From Colias croceus (lineage: Eukaryota; Arthropoda; Insecta; Lepidoptera; Pieridae), in the NCBI RefSeq assembly GCF_905220415.1, contig NC_059544.1, positions 7,628,501-7,692,500 of the forward strand: DNA of 64,000 bases. Direction: 5' to 3'. The notes below the pieces were generated by a model. It searched no databases and was not told the DNA's origin. It saw nothing but the letters and a program-made list of their open reading frames with translations. A program made the translations under genes and the position numbers. The first letter of the stretch is position 1; every line of letters begins with the position of its first letter. Below are positions 12,591-25,700 of the stretch, piece after piece.

Positions 12591-13772
12591 CTGAAAAGAG
12601 ATAAACTTGGTCACTAAAGAGTTATAATGAAATTCCCTCCAATTAATAAATTTGATGATTACTATGAAATATTTATAAAGTTACTGCTTCAGAAAGATAT
12701 AATTTAATTTAAAAATAACAATTTAAGAAAAATATATTTAAAATAAGAAACTAATAATAACCATTAGAAATAAGAAACCATTGTTTTAATTGTCTTTCTT
12801 TTATATCTAAGATTAAATTATCGAATTTTAAATATTAATTTATTGTAATACGCTTTAGATAACTGTAAGCTGTATCCCTTTGTAGTATTAATTGTACACA
12901 TTTTGTTGGGTTGCAATCTGCTCGTGAAATTGATGTGGCGCCTATGGACCCGGCAAGATTGTGACCTGTCATGTGTATTTAATTTTAAATAAATAAATTT
13001 CATAAATACCTTGCTAAGTTTTTCTCCTTCATGTCGGGGTAACAAAGTTCGTAATGCTTGGAAACCAGCATTGATGCTCTGCATCCGCCTGCGTTCATTG
13101 CTATTTGCAATCTCTCGCCTAATTCTCTTCTCTGCCTCCATAGTTTTGCCACCAGATAAGGTATGTTTTTCACTCCTACAAAAGGAGAATCATAATAAAA
13201 ATCTATGAAATGAAAAAAAAAAACAATTCATAAAAATTTAAAATAAAATCTTTCATAGGTATTATATATTTTTTTAAGTTTTTAGTTTCAAAAATCAAAA
13301 CTAATCATATATTCACCCATTTCTGTATATTGAGTAACAAATAAATTCCAAATAAAAATAATAATATTTCTGTATTCTTGATGAATGAAGCGTTGTAAAA
13401 AGATTGTAGTGTTACGATAAATCACATGTTCAATAGTGAAACAGCGCTGTAGGTAGGTAAAGCGCTTACTACGCCTATTTAAAAGACGACCAAACATGGC
13501 GGCACAACAGCTGACTATAGGCCGGTACGGGGCGGGAGCTAACGTGTATTGCTTGTTTTTTTCGTTTATACTATGAAAATATTGCACATTTTAAGTTTTA
13601 TAAATTAAAACATATTTTAATCATCTGGACATAATCATTGCATTAACATTAAGAGTACTAAGCCAACCACGCCGGGTTCTTACCTTGTGATAGCGTGATC
13701 GGGTGCGTCTTCCTCGTACAAGTTATAATCTTCCAGTTCTAGCAAACAGACATCATTACTGTCTAATGACAT
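11853..13772 (-). CDS. crp: cropped / transcription factor AP-4 (bHLH-leucine zipper), 3 exons, 330 aa
   Basis: This is a nuclear transcription factor of the TFAP4/cropped family, which binds CAGCTG E-boxes as a homodimer. The spliced CDS is 13684-13772, 13010-13175 and 11853-12590, giving 331 codons including the stop; all introns are GT-AG with matching phases. The basic region EKRIRREIANSNERRRM (about aa 45-61) leads into helix-loop-helix text containing ALRTLLPRHEGEKLSK, which continues across the second splice junction into AAILQQTAEYIYSLEQEK, a hallmark of AP-4. Leucine-rich stretches follow at about aa 100-120 and 177-203 (LEQERRLRRLLEERL), with a basic PLKKRKS near aa 126-132. The C-terminal third is acidic and unstructured. 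The ATG at 13770-13772 opens a short acidic first exon. Transcription runs away from Akap200, which lies on the other strand, so the two genes are arranged head to head. Confidence 0.93.
13010..13175 (-). CDS. crp: cropped exon 2 (basic region and first helix)
   Basis: The exon is bounded by the acceptor TTGTAG|GAGTG and the donor AGCAAG|GTATTT. It encodes the DNA-contacting basic region with the E-RRR pattern. The continuing open frame to 12818 is intron read-through. Confidence 0.92.
13684..13772 (-). CDS. crp: cropped exon 1 (start codon)
   Basis: It encodes MSLDSNDVCLLELEDYNLY plus ten further residues and ends at the donor CACAAG|GTAAGA, in phase 2. That phase matches exon 2. Confidence 0.85.
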
Positions 13773-14804
13773 TACTTGAGCACAATTATAACAAAAAGTA
13801 ATGATTCCACATGGACACTGTTCAATAAAAACTATAAATCGAAATAAAAGTTAGCAAAGCAAATGGCGGGAAATGACAATGAGCTCAGTCAGGTGACGCT
13901 ACGCTATTTTAACACTGTAGATTTGTTTATATAGTTTCAAACACTTCACATCACTTTATTGTTATTTAATATAATAACACACACAATAATTTTTATAATA
14001 TTATCATGTAAACTTCGTAAAAACAGTATTTTTTTATACACGGAATCAAGGGCAACTCTAGAAACGCGACATATCGATATGTTCGACCATAGACTATAGA
14101 TGGCATGGCATCACAGATAAATATAATTTTTTATTCATTAGGCCATAAACATCCTTAAAATTATTTTATCTGTTATTAAAATAATTTAGTGAATCTAATG
14201 AAAGTTAAATGTAAAAAAAAAGTTATTAACTTACATGAGCTAAAAACATATTATTTTAAAATTCTTTCTTTATCATTTAAAATTAAGAATACATGTAACT
14301 TCTTTGTAATTTCATTACTTTTTGTAGTATTATTTCTTTAGTTTGATCTTAGTTTGATGGATGGCGTTATTTTTTTTATATATAATTATTACTAGAGATT
14401 TAATTTTCAAACATACATAAGTTGTGCCTTTTAAAGGAGGATGCAATTTTAAAAACGATGGTATACATTAGTAGGATAGTCCATATCAAAAGTTTATTTT
14501 AAGTATCACAAAAAATATATATTGTACTTAGGGATCAAATATGTACTTTTTTATTACAAACAACATGAATTATTCTATAGAAATGAATTTAAAATATAAA
14601 TCAGACAAAAATGAAATCTTTACAATATTTTATATTTTTACCTGACGTTTTATATGTAATTTGAATTATATATTTTTTAATCAATACCTTTTTTCTATTT
14701 TTTTATTTATAATACTATGATTTGAATATTTATAGTGTTCTTTTATTACTTTTTATATTACCTATATGCATTTATGTAACATTTTAGGACGCCATTATTT
14801 TTCT
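13773..14804. other. Spacer between cropped and Akap200
   Basis: This is the 5' side of cropped, followed by AT-rich sequence. No exon or repeat family is recognised. The promoter of cropped must lie here or close by, but no core element is clear. Confidence 0.35.
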
Positions 14805-14869
14805 TCAAGTTGTCGCATGGCGAAAGGTTTTTTTCTGAATGTTGCCTAGAGTGACGCGTCGCGATTCTG

Positions 14870-15031
14870 GCGACCAATCACACAAAGTTTCAATTTTGAA
14901 TTTGTTCTCGGTGGGTGGAGATTCGGTCCTGCCGCCATATTGTGTTAAGCTGTGAGTGCTGGAAGTGAAATATTTGTTATATTTGACTGTGCTAATCTTT
15001 GTCCATATTTTTCGGATTGGAAAGTTAAAAG
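14870..15031 (+). other. Possible non-coding first exon of Akap200
   Basis: This is a locally GC-richer island (cgattctggcgaccaatc, ccgccatattgtg) in otherwise AT-rich DNA, ending in a good donor (AAAAG|GTAACA at 15031/15032). Its position upstream of Akap200 and its strand fit a 5' UTR exon spliced about 4.5 kb downstream. This is inference only; no ATG-led product is expected. Confidence 0.3.
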
Positions 15032-16064
15032 GTAACATTAAATTAATATGAGTTTTTGTCATCATGGCTTTCAAATTTTTTCATACATCATATTTTAATA
15101 AACTTGCCCCACCGGCAGTTACATTGTCGCTATTTTTAAATTTTATTCCCATGTCATTTACTTAAAAACCATGTGCTTTATTCATTTCTAAAAATTATAC
15201 CTTCTTGAAATTCATTTCTAAAATATACCTACCAAATTATTATCTTTAGTTAAAATTAATATTTGATGTTGGGACGCATAATTCTATGAAGTTGCTAATT
15301 TAACATTAATTTCAGTAGGTAAGTAAATATTTTTAGTACTATATTTGACAAATTTATTTCTATAAACACATTAATCACTATTCACTTGTATGGTTCACAA
15401 ATATTTCTGGGAATACCAGTCTCGTTGCATTTACTTATCGAACGATGAATCATCGTTGTAAGTCAACCGATACAAGCTAGGTATAAAACAAAGGTTTGAC
15501 TTCTTTGCAGACTTCTACACAGTACGAAATCGACATTTACCTATTAAATTATAAGTTTTGAGTATATTATTATTGAGTTTATTATTATAAATAAACTTTT
15601 GAAGCATTATCTAAACCTAATAAATTTCCATGCAGGACAACACCCTAATGTGGCATATTACAAGATGAATACTCGTGGCTTTTGTTGTACCTACCTAAAT
15701 CCTGTCTAAAAGATACCTATGTCGTCGTTTTTAATTTCCTTTATTCTACTCTGCCCTCACTCTTTATGTATCTTCATCGATTCATTTTTGAATTAAAAAA
15801 AATACATTTTATTAAAAATGACTAAATTTCTCGAATTCTGTAAATTTCGAAAAATGGAGGTAACATTAATTTTAATTTTATCATTTTGGTTGTTCCGAAT
15901 ATTATGTCGAGTTTTTTTTAAATACATATGTACCTAGGTACTTAAGATAATTTGAACAATAAAAGCTGATTGCAACCAAAGAAAACAAACAACTCATCTA
16001 AAGAACTCTGCGGTTAATCCTAAGACCTAAACATCCCTACTCCCTACTAGGTACCTACATAGGT

Positions 16065-16225
16065 ATATTAATATTATAAAAACTCTGTCTGTCTGTTTTT
16101 GTTTACCTCACAACCGATTTCATGAAATTTGGCACAGACAATCTTAAGACCCTGAGAAAGAACATAGGCTACCTTTTATTGCGAAATATGTACCACGGGC
16201 GAAGCCGGAGCGGACCGCTAGTGGA
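16065..16225 (-). repeat. Dispersed 'gcttcgcccg' repeat
   Basis: It runs from a (TCTG)n segment through acaaccgatttcatgaaatt to ccacgggcgaagccggagc and gaccgctagt. It is an intact example of the family that is interrupted inside the hAT-like elements at 158-2234 and 34898-38271. Confidence 0.6.
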
Positions 16226-16403
16226 GAATATTATTTTATAGATTAGTAACCTAGCACATGTTTCATATCTATTAGGTAGGTATGAATTTCCTAGAAAATA
16301 AGAATTAGTCACAAATACAAAGTAGGAATAGGTATAATTTTCGTGTTTTCTAGAACTACCTAACCGAAACTATAAGTTTCAGAAATAGGTAGGTACCTGG
16401 TTA

Positions 16404-17041
16404 TAGACCGGGAGATATTGACACAAAATTTCGAGTCATTTGTAACAGGATGGCGGTTCTACAGTACGCAATGACAAAAAGAAAAATGATGGTGTGAACG
16501 CTGGTACCGGCGGCTTAGTCGCGTGGGCGTTAGTCGAACTCGTCGGAAAAATAGCGAAAGTTTGGCGAATAGCGAAAATAGAAAAAGTTTGACGAAAAAA
16601 AAAATTTTGCAGATTTTCGGCGGTATGGCGACTATTTGGAATCGTCCGAAAAGTATGGCATGGCGATTTTCGTAAATGGCTGCACGACGATGGTTACCTG
16701 TGCAAAAGTGAGCCTGGTACAAATGGTTGAATTGTTTTTTTAAAATCAACACATTCGCGTCGGTATGGCGGGCTGTAAGTCACACTGGAAAAGTATGGCA
16801 TGACACTACCGCCTACTTCTTTTTTATGGGCTATAGGTAAATTCTAAAATTGTGTTACAAATCGTTTGACTTTCGCTATTTTTCCGACGAGTTCGACTAA
16901 CGCCCACGCGACTAAGCCGCCGGTACCAGCTGCAGCGTTCACACCATCATTTTTCTTTTTGTCATTGCGTACTAAGACCCCTGTAGAACTGCCATCCTGT
17001 TACAAATGACTCGAAATTTTGTGTCAATATCTCCCGGTCTA
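16404..17041. mobile_element. Foldback element with about 175-bp arms, 638 bp
   Basis: The ends TAGACCGGGAGATATTG and CAATATCTCCCGGTCTA are inverted, and the arms stay complementary through the segments ccgacgagttcgactaacgc and ctaagccgccggtacca. TTA flanks both sides (16401-16403 and 17042-17044), although a TA duplication is also possible because the terminus itself starts TA. The open minus-strand stretch at 16459-16752 spans the arm and centre and is not a gene. Confidence 0.75.
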
Positions 17042-17249
17042 TTAGGTTTAGCTTTAACATTTTAACTTTTTTTGAAAATTTGCTACCTATAAAGCATTTT
17101 TGTCGGTAAGGTAAAATTATACTTACCTAGGTACTTACAATTAAATCATTAAATGTAATTGTAATAGTAATTGTTAACATTTAATAATAAGTTATGAGAG
17201 ATTTTTAATACTTTTTTACTTACTTATACTTTTCCCTACGAATATGGTA

Positions 17250-17430
17250 AACTAGGTGTCCGCCCCGGCTTCGCCCGTGGTACATATTTCGCAATAAAAG
17301 GTAGCCTATGTCCTTTCTCGGGTATCAAAATATCTCCATACCAAATTTAATGCAAATTGGTTCAGTAGTTTAGGCGTGATTGAATAACAGGCAGACAGAC
17401 AGAGTTACTTTCGCATTTATAAGTTTAAAT
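17250..17430 (+). repeat. Dispersed 'gcttcgcccg' repeat
   Basis: It reads tccgccccggcttcgcccg, then tttcgcaataaaaggtagcc, and ends in a gacagacagag segment. It is nearly identical in layout to 58934-59117. Confidence 0.6.
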
Positions 17431-18214
17431 GTTAAATAATAAATACCTACCTATTTCTGATACTAATAAGTTTCGGCTTGGTAATGTTTACTTTTTTTAC
17501 CCCAAATGAGCAATACTTTCACCTCTTTAAAACTATTATACTTATATATCAAGTCACCCTGTAAACGAAAAAAGTGTCAAATCAGCTATCAGGGACATTA
17601 TCGTCTAGTGTTGAAACCAGAAGTCCCAAGTCTATTCCAAAAAAAAAACTTGCGGTGTAAATTTTGTATTAATTTATATAGGTACATATATAATCATTTT
17701 CCTGCTCATAACATCAGAACTAAGAGTTGCCTATGAAGGTACTTAAATTTCTTGTGGTTTAAATCCGCAACTGCGCTGTATTGGTTTACCGGTAACCATA
17801 CAGCAACGAAACATGAACTGAACTAGCTAAATTACACAAGATTCTTACAATTTTTGTTACATACACTTATTACATCCACACCTATATATAATGTTGAATA
17901 AATTTTAACAATAATATATGCAGCGTAATCTTGCAAGTTGCATAGGTAACATAATGTGTTATAAGTAGGTACTATGTCATGCCTAAGGGCTGTGAATCGT
18001 TATTGTTTACTCGATATTCCCCATCTGCTACATACGTCTTGACTTAAAATAATAAAGGAACAACAACACCCTGTGACTGCCATCTAATTTATTTATATGC
18101 TAACTAGCTTTCCACCCGCAGCTTCGCCCGTTGTGTCTAAAACCTAATAAATTATGTACCTTTACCTAATGTATATTGTACTAAAATCTTTTCGACCATC
18201 ACTTATCTATTTAA

Positions 18215-18291
18215 CCCATTGAGCCCCAAGCGGCCCGATCGGTCCCAGACACAATAGATTTTCTATTGTGTCTGTGGTTCCCGGGCCAGAG
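18215..18291 (+). mobile_element. 77-bp TTAA-associated MITE, copy b
   Basis: TTAA is at 18211-18214 and TTAT on the right. The body is exactly 77 bp with the same GACACAATAGA hairpin core as the copy at 11126. It sits inside an older repeat running about 18101-18390, so it inserted after that repeat. Confidence 0.75.
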
Positions 18292-19539
18292 TTATTAAAA
18301 AATCCCCAACAAAATCCGTTGCGTAATTTTAAAGATCTAAGCATACACATAGGGACGGACAGACAACGACAGCGACTTTGTTTTAAACTAACTACCTAGG
18401 TATGTAGGTATCAGTATGTGTGACTGGCGACTGCAGCTTTGTGCGGCTGATCATCTTTCTCAATATACCTATCTAAATATTTAAAAATCTCACTGATTCA
18501 GTGAGTAGGTATATGATACCTAATCTCTCTATAGCAATAAAATAGCATGTCTTCGGATGGCTTATTGGTTCTACAGACTGGTCGGAACGACCTTGAATAG
18601 AACCGCGTCAAGGTCGATTTACAGTACTAAGTCAAAAACTAAAGTGCCTCCTATTGTACTATGTTATAACTGGTTGACTGACAGTGCTTAAAATGTTAGA
18701 AGCAGGGGAGTATCAGAGGTCATTCAACTGGAGACGTGTTTCAATTCCGAGACCGAGTTTGTAAAGTTATTACAAAATTACTTTCTTTGAATAAACATAC
18801 CAATTATAGTGAAACGTCTATTTTTGTCAACTATTTATAGGTTTGTAGAATGTTGTATGTCTGTTTACATACATTGACCCGACAGTAAGTACGAAACGTT
18901 ATGTATACGTTTGTCATTATTTAATGTTTGTGCATAGTGATAAGAGCTGTACGTGACTAATGACCGGCTATTTATAGATAATTTACTATTTATTTAAAGT
19001 GCATTGAGGAACAGATTGAGATGTTTGCCGTTAGAAATTCAAAGCACATTCCCACTTCACTGCTCATAACAATCGTTAAAACACTACTAGTATGTGATAA
19101 AACTTTCATCCTAAAATAGTCTCGCATATAATAATAGCCCCACATACTCAATTGATACTATTCCAGTCGAGGAAGACATTTATTTTGAGCCCATTCTCGG
19201 CATCGTAACCCACTGACTTTTCTATAATCAGATTCACCTTTTTGTAACTGACTTCACTACGACGCGACGGTAACAAAAATAATAATAAATAATTAGCATT
19301 CTTATGATTCAACAATTAAGATAAGACTCGTTGAAAAGTTGTTCAAAAGATTACAAATTATGTTTACGCTCACTACATCAATAAAAACCCGTTAATGTAT
19401 TCTAAATGTAGATGCGCTTTTATTAACAACTGCCATAAAAATAATTACCAGTGGAAGTTTACTATTAAGTGCACGAAGGACGTTCTATGATATGGTTAAG
19501 TCAGTTTGTATCGGTTGTTGCGTCAGATAAGCGGCAAGA

Positions 19540-19710
19540 ATGGGCGCAAAGCAGAGCAAACGCTCGGTGGACATAAGCGGCAAGGAGGCGGAGAGCGCCG
19601 GCGAGGTGGCCGCGGCGGGCGCCGGGGGCGAGGGCCGGATGGAGCCGCTCGCTGACGCCGACGCGCTCAAGCCGCAGGCCAACGGCGACGCTCACATCCA
19701 CGAGACACCC
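19540..19710 (+). CDS. Akap200: Akap200 exon 1 (myristoylation site)
   Basis: This first coding exon encodes 57 residues and is GC-rich, ending CACCC|GTGAGT. MGAKQSKRS is the expected N-myristoylation signal, which fixes the start. In-frame sequence after 19710 is intron. Confidence 0.88.
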
Positions 19711-22700
19711 GTGAGTTACATGCTCTTCAGGAAATTTCACTATAGGCAAAACTTAAGACGTAAATTCCAAATCAAAATCAAATTAACTAAGATAAAATTA
19801 TTAAAAAAATCTGTGCTTCGCTGTTTCCCTAGTCTCAAAAAAAGATTGCATGATTATCCTGATCGTAATAAGTACATAATTCTAAAACATACCTAGTAGG
19901 TACTAATAATATTGTACTATACTATTTTTATTTCAAAATTGTCATTTAACAGCACTTAATCGTGAATCATCGACAACAATTCCACACGCCAACAAAAAAT
20001 AAATGTACTTATTATACGTAATTATCTCTGCCCGCATAGTTTGTATTCAATAGTGACAATCGCGACGGATATTGGATCGGGGCCGAAAATTAACAATGAC
20101 AAAGCCTATTTAGTTTTGTTACGATCATGAATATATTTTATGAGACTATATTATTATGAAAAGTATCGGAGCATTAATGATTAAGTCAAACGTGAAATGA
20201 AGAATAATAATTCGTTTCAAGGAAAAGGAAAAGCAGTTAGACAGCGGTACACCGGAGATCGAGAAGGACGTTACAACAGAGAAAGAGAACAAGGAACAAG
20301 AGGAGAGTGAGAAGGAGAAGGAAGCGCCCGTCACGAACGGCGAGAGTGAGCCCAAAGCGGAGAACGGGGACACCACGCCCTCGCCCGACGACGGCAAGAA
20401 GAATAAGAAAGAGAAGGTAGGCCATACACACACGACAGAACAGATGTACTAAATATATTTCTACCAATGAATTTTTTAAATTATAAATTTAAATTTGCGT
20501 TCTAGTAATACTAAAACTTTGAATGTGCTTATTGATAGATTTTGTAAACATTCCCAAATAAGATGAAGCCCTCCAATATTTGTAGGATGCGCAGTGCGCT
20601 ATCCATCCACTGACTAGTAAATAAAGTAAAACTCGAATTCTTAATTAAGGGCTGTGGTTTCTTTGTTGTGTGAAAAAATTGAATTATTGTAAAGAAAATG
20701 TACCAAACCAGGTAAAGAAGAAATGGTCGCTGAGGTCGATCAGCTTCAGCAGAAAGGACAAACCCAAACAAGAGAAGAAGACAAAAGACGAAGAGGCAAA
20801 AGTTAACGGCGAGCCAGAGAAAGTTCCCGAAGAGGTAGAAATTTTTCTTTTAATTAATAATGTGGTTGCAATAAGTAGGACTTGTAGACTATCAGGGTAA
20901 TATAACAATTTAGTCAAACTTTCGCATTATTATGTATACGTGATTATTAAGATAAGAATTGCAGTCATTCACTGAACGAGAAATAGCGAACCATATTTGT
21001 CTTTACTTAAACGATCCTCTAAGAGTAATGTGAAGTCATAAACAACGAGGAAATATTTTATGAACTCGTCATATCAAGTGAATAATTGAAGTAATAAGCA
21101 ATTAGGTATTTATCTTATTCATATGTTTCACTCTACATATTCAGAATGACCCTTTATTTACTGATCATATTTTGTATTCTAGTTGAACAGTTTTTTTTTT
21201 TCACAACTAGGTAATAGTTTCATCAGCCCAAAAGTTATGTTTTTTAGTTCTTTCACTTTCTTACATATGTATATTTTTAAAATGTTGCTGAAATGAATAT
21301 TTAATATCCCATTTTAAAATTTTGTTCTGAATCCATCCAAATTATAAACGACTTAAGTATATTTAATATTTATATATAATACTGACCTAAAAAGGCATAA
21401 TAAAAGTAACAGTAGTAAGTAATCATGAATGCAATAATTAATAGATTAAAAGAAAATAATGCTGACATTGTGCGATAATTCAGCACATCTGAACTTAATG
21501 TAGAGCAAGGTTTAAGGCACAATATTTGATAAATTTAACAGCAAATTAAATGACGACGTTTCCGATGTGAATATGTAATTAACACGCTATACGCGTCGGA
21601 GGGATAACGTGAATTAATTATATCCGAAATACTCGGTTGCGGTAAATTAAATATCACTTCGAAGAACATGATGATATTTACAATTGTATTTGAAGCAATA
21701 ACTTTCTAGCTCTCGACCGCTCTGCGGAACGGTTCATTCGTATTCTGTTTACGTCTTAGAACGTAGCGTACGCGTAGGCACAATGCAGCTAACATTCGCC
21801 GGACCCTCGTTGCAATGACTCCATCCATACAATCCATTATTGGACTGACATGACCCACTTTCGTTTTGCGTACCTACTGTGTTTACACACAGGAATAATA
21901 TTAAAATTTCTGCGTTGAATGACTAAACGTAATCTTTAATTAAATTCGTGCTATGAATATTGCCGAAGTCACTGACCTCTCGCAAAGTTATCGATGTCGT
22001 GAAATCGCTTTCAAGAGCTACGAGGGCATTTGAGAACATGTTTTCTATGTCTGGTGCTTACATCTTTGTAGCTCCTTCGAGTAAAGTGGATTGAAATTTT
22101 GCGTTGCAATTAAATATGAATTCGTGACGTCAAAATTTGGTACACGCATAAATTTGAATACAAATGAAAATTTAAATATCGATTTGGGTCGTTATTTGTG
22201 AGTAACCTTGCGGTTTCATCGGATAGAAACCGACGATTTCTATGACAAGTATCCATTGCGACGTAGTGCATTGCACCCGAAGCGACGCGACGCGAACAAT
22301 GCACATTATGATTCAAAGTGCCTCTATATCCGCGCTAACCAAAACGTGAGCTGCCATTGTCTTAGCAATATCGTGCCGTTAACCATGCATTAGTTCATTG
22401 ATGACCATACGTACTCTTCGGTACCTGCGACCGTACTGGCCTTCCAGCGCTAGGAATTGAACCGGTTGGGTGAGGATAACTTGCGCCCCAAACATTCTGT
22501 ATCATACTAAAATCGGCTGCATCTGAAAGTCGTCTTTCCAGTAAACTATTGAAATGGAACATCCGTTTGTAATGTTTAAACGTCGCAAGTGTAAGATATA
22601 CATTATTCAATCTAGTCGGAATGTGTAGGTATTGTACAAAGCTCTCGTTTCATATAAATGTTTGTCAACTCAATTAAAACCAAGTGGGTCGTCAATTAAT

Positions 22701-25700
22701 TTACGCTACAAGATAGATCCAGCCGCGGCATTAAAAATTTTATTGTATGTACTTTGATGTTCCTTTTATAGCTTAAAATAAAATAACCGTAACGTTTACG
22801 GGCGTGAGTACGTTTACATATTACGTATAACGTTATTGTGTTTATGTCTCATTCCCCACACCACGTGTTGATGTACGGTCATTAGCACTCATGAGCTTAC
22901 ACTCCCACAAGGAGATTGGACATGCTTTAGCAATAACCTATATAAGTTTTTATATATCTGCGTCTTGCCATTAAATGGAAGCTTCGAAGCTTGTATAATT
23001 TTTCTACTTATTGCTATTGGTATTTTTTCGTTTGAATTTAAAAAACGAATTGTCTCAATCGATAAGGTTGAAATATTTTTCTATTCGATGGTGATATTTG
23101 TCAATAAGATTGCTGGACGCGATGATACAATAACGTTTAAAATCTCTTCTCGTGTTTGCGTCTAAGCAGAGAATGTTTTGAAACACGTTTGTTAAGTGCA
23201 AAATAAAATTAGCAGAGCGGGGCAGGTTTTGCGAGGCTTGCAGTGGGCGTGGGGACGAAGGCCGGTCCGATTGCAAACTATCCGTGTGCGAATGCGCATA
23301 CCTTCCCACATGTTCAATTATTTTTCAGCCGTTTTTTAAACACTTCTTAATTTTTATCAATATTTTCATCTACATAATACATTCTACACAATTAACAAAC
23401 GATTTATTTAAAAAACATTTTTAAAGTTTTAGTATAGTCCAGAATAATTTTGGCTATAAAATTGAAACCCACACCCACAGTCACTGAAGCTTAGACAAAT
23501 TGTGACGTTGCTATAATGAACATTGAACAAGCTTTGAGTTATTGGTATGTACATATATATATATACATACTGAATCGATAGCATTTTAGATATGTACTTA
23601 CTACTTACAAACTTTTATTATGTCTCGTGTAACACTATTGGACTAGCTATAATTAAAGACCTGTGCTTCGCTTTTTATGCCAAATTGTGAACTTCGTCGT
23701 ATGAAATCAGACAAAGTAATCACGTTTTATGCAAGATATAGATAAGTTTTATTATCTTCCCAGAATATTATTAAAGAGTGCTAGTCGGTATCGTTAAGCG
23801 GGACCGGTTTGGCCGTGTGTGTTCGTTAGAACGGCATCGCATGAACAATGATCTACTTATATTAGTAACGTATGTATGTGTATCAAAACTTGCCACCGAA
23901 GTAACCCGACTCAACAGTTCAAGTTGCATGTTTACCAAATGGCGTGTCCACGACGGCTCATCTGTCGTATTTTCATAATACAACCGTTGAATGGAGCTTT
24001 GATATAACAAGGAAGGATTCCATTTCCTATTGACGGCTATTGTTATGTGAATATTTTTTTTGTTATCTGGCATTCTTGTGGGAACGTACGAGGGACTATT
24101 AAATTGACCATTGTTGTCCCATTAAGTCACTATCTATTTTTGTCTGGATGCGATAGTACTGAGCCTTGAGTAGAGCGTTTTCATTGTGTGTATTGGCTAC
24201 AGTGTACTCATTTATATTTTAAATGGTATAAATGTTTTTTCAAGAAGTTGGTTAATATCTGAAACTAAAAATAAAACAAAAAGTAAATAAGTGCAGGAGA
24301 CACTGCCTACTCTTGCAATTCATTTAAATTATTTATATGAGTTATTAAATATATGGAAATAATTATTAAATTCTACTTATAGTCAAATACCTGATAGAAA
24401 TCAAGAAATGCATAAAGTCTGCAGCTTTAGTTTAGACTAAAGCTGCAGACTTTATACATTTCTTGATAGAATCTCTTAATTATCGGCGACTACTTTAACT
24501 TGGGTGTAGGTAGTAATGTTAAGAATATACAGTAAATATGTCCTTATATTTTCATGCTCCAATTAATGTTTTGTACTTTGTACCTAAACGTCGAGTACCG
24601 TAACTGTCTCTCTGAAGGTAGTAACTCGATAGCCGACCAGCGATTGGTGTAATCGGTGCCAAGACAGGGCGACAACCTCAGATAGCGAGAGCGCAAGTTG
24701 CTATGAGTTATTTGATAGTATTGCGTCTGTCTGGACCGGCCGAGATGCTACTGCATACTGCTATCACCTCCGTTATTTATGTTCGATGCTAGTCGCACCC
24801 GGGCCGTGGTCTACGGCCCCAAGTCCACAACTCGCAGTTCGCACGATGAGTGCTCTGTGCCCGCCACTTATGTCGTTACTCTGGTGCGCTCCTTGCCGCC
24901 GCGCCGGCTCTGCCTACTCGAAAACATTAACCTCCTTTTTGCGTATATGCGACTACATTGACAATCTACTACATGTACAAAAGCCGTCCCGACGGTTGTA
25001 TATTGCAATTGCACTTGTATTGTGCACTTATGGACCGACCTTTGTAGATATTGAAGACAGCAATGATTCTTTGAGATCATTTTTTTATGTACTTACCTAT
25101 TGTATGGCTCAATATGGAATTTTGCGCTACCTGATACGATGTTCCAATGTAGGTACCCACGTAATTGGCCTACAGTGATATTTTTGGGCACGGAACATTA
25201 AAAGGATATTTGTAAAAATGTTAACAAAGTTTTGCACTAGGTTTATTTTTTAATTAGCAAGTGAGTACAAACATCTACACTTCAAATAGGCACGCATTGT
25301 TGTAGAGCGGAAAATCGCTTCCATACTCCATAGCCAGAAAGCAATTGTATTATTTGCGGTGTTAGTGACTCACCCAGTTTACCGTTATCAGGCGGATAAA
25401 TGAACGCCTATGAACATTAACTATCGAAATTACTACTAATTCGTTCCTTTGATTTTCACCCGTGATTAGAAGGAAAACATGAAATAAAATCCGGTGTTAG
25501 AATCATGCTTTTAGAAATCAATTCCGAAACACGTCTTGTTCACATAATTATTCTTATCATGTTTCGTTTTGTTATTGTAAAAATTAGGTATATTTTAAAT
25601 TCTTTAAGGATTTGCGATAAGAGTTAGTTATTTTAAAATAACATGTTGTTGTAACATCACTCAAAGTTACCGCCTTATAATGGAGAAATTGTAGTGCCAA

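Larger units (their letters stand above)
15032..19539 (+). other. Repeat-rich stretch upstream of the Akap200 start, possible first intron and 5' UTR
   Basis: No coding exon is seen before the ATG at 19540. The stretch contains repeat fragments at 16065-16225 and 17250-17430, a long foldback element at 16404-17041, and a 77-bp MITE within an older repeat at 18101-18390. Confidence 0.4.

Noticed and set aside
12818..13141. Longer bHLH reading frame running to 12818
   Set aside because: The donor AGCAAG|GTATTT at 13010 and the perfect AP-4 continuation in the next exon show that the tail is intron read-through.
24401..24466. Possible microRNA precursor
   Set aside because: The loop is only 4 nt and the stem is almost perfect along its full length, unlike animal pre-miRNAs; it better fits a foldback remnant.
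24786..25178. 130-codon open frame in the Akap200 intron
   Set aside because: No recognisable domain, no supporting splice signals in frame, and an overlapping open frame on the other strand.
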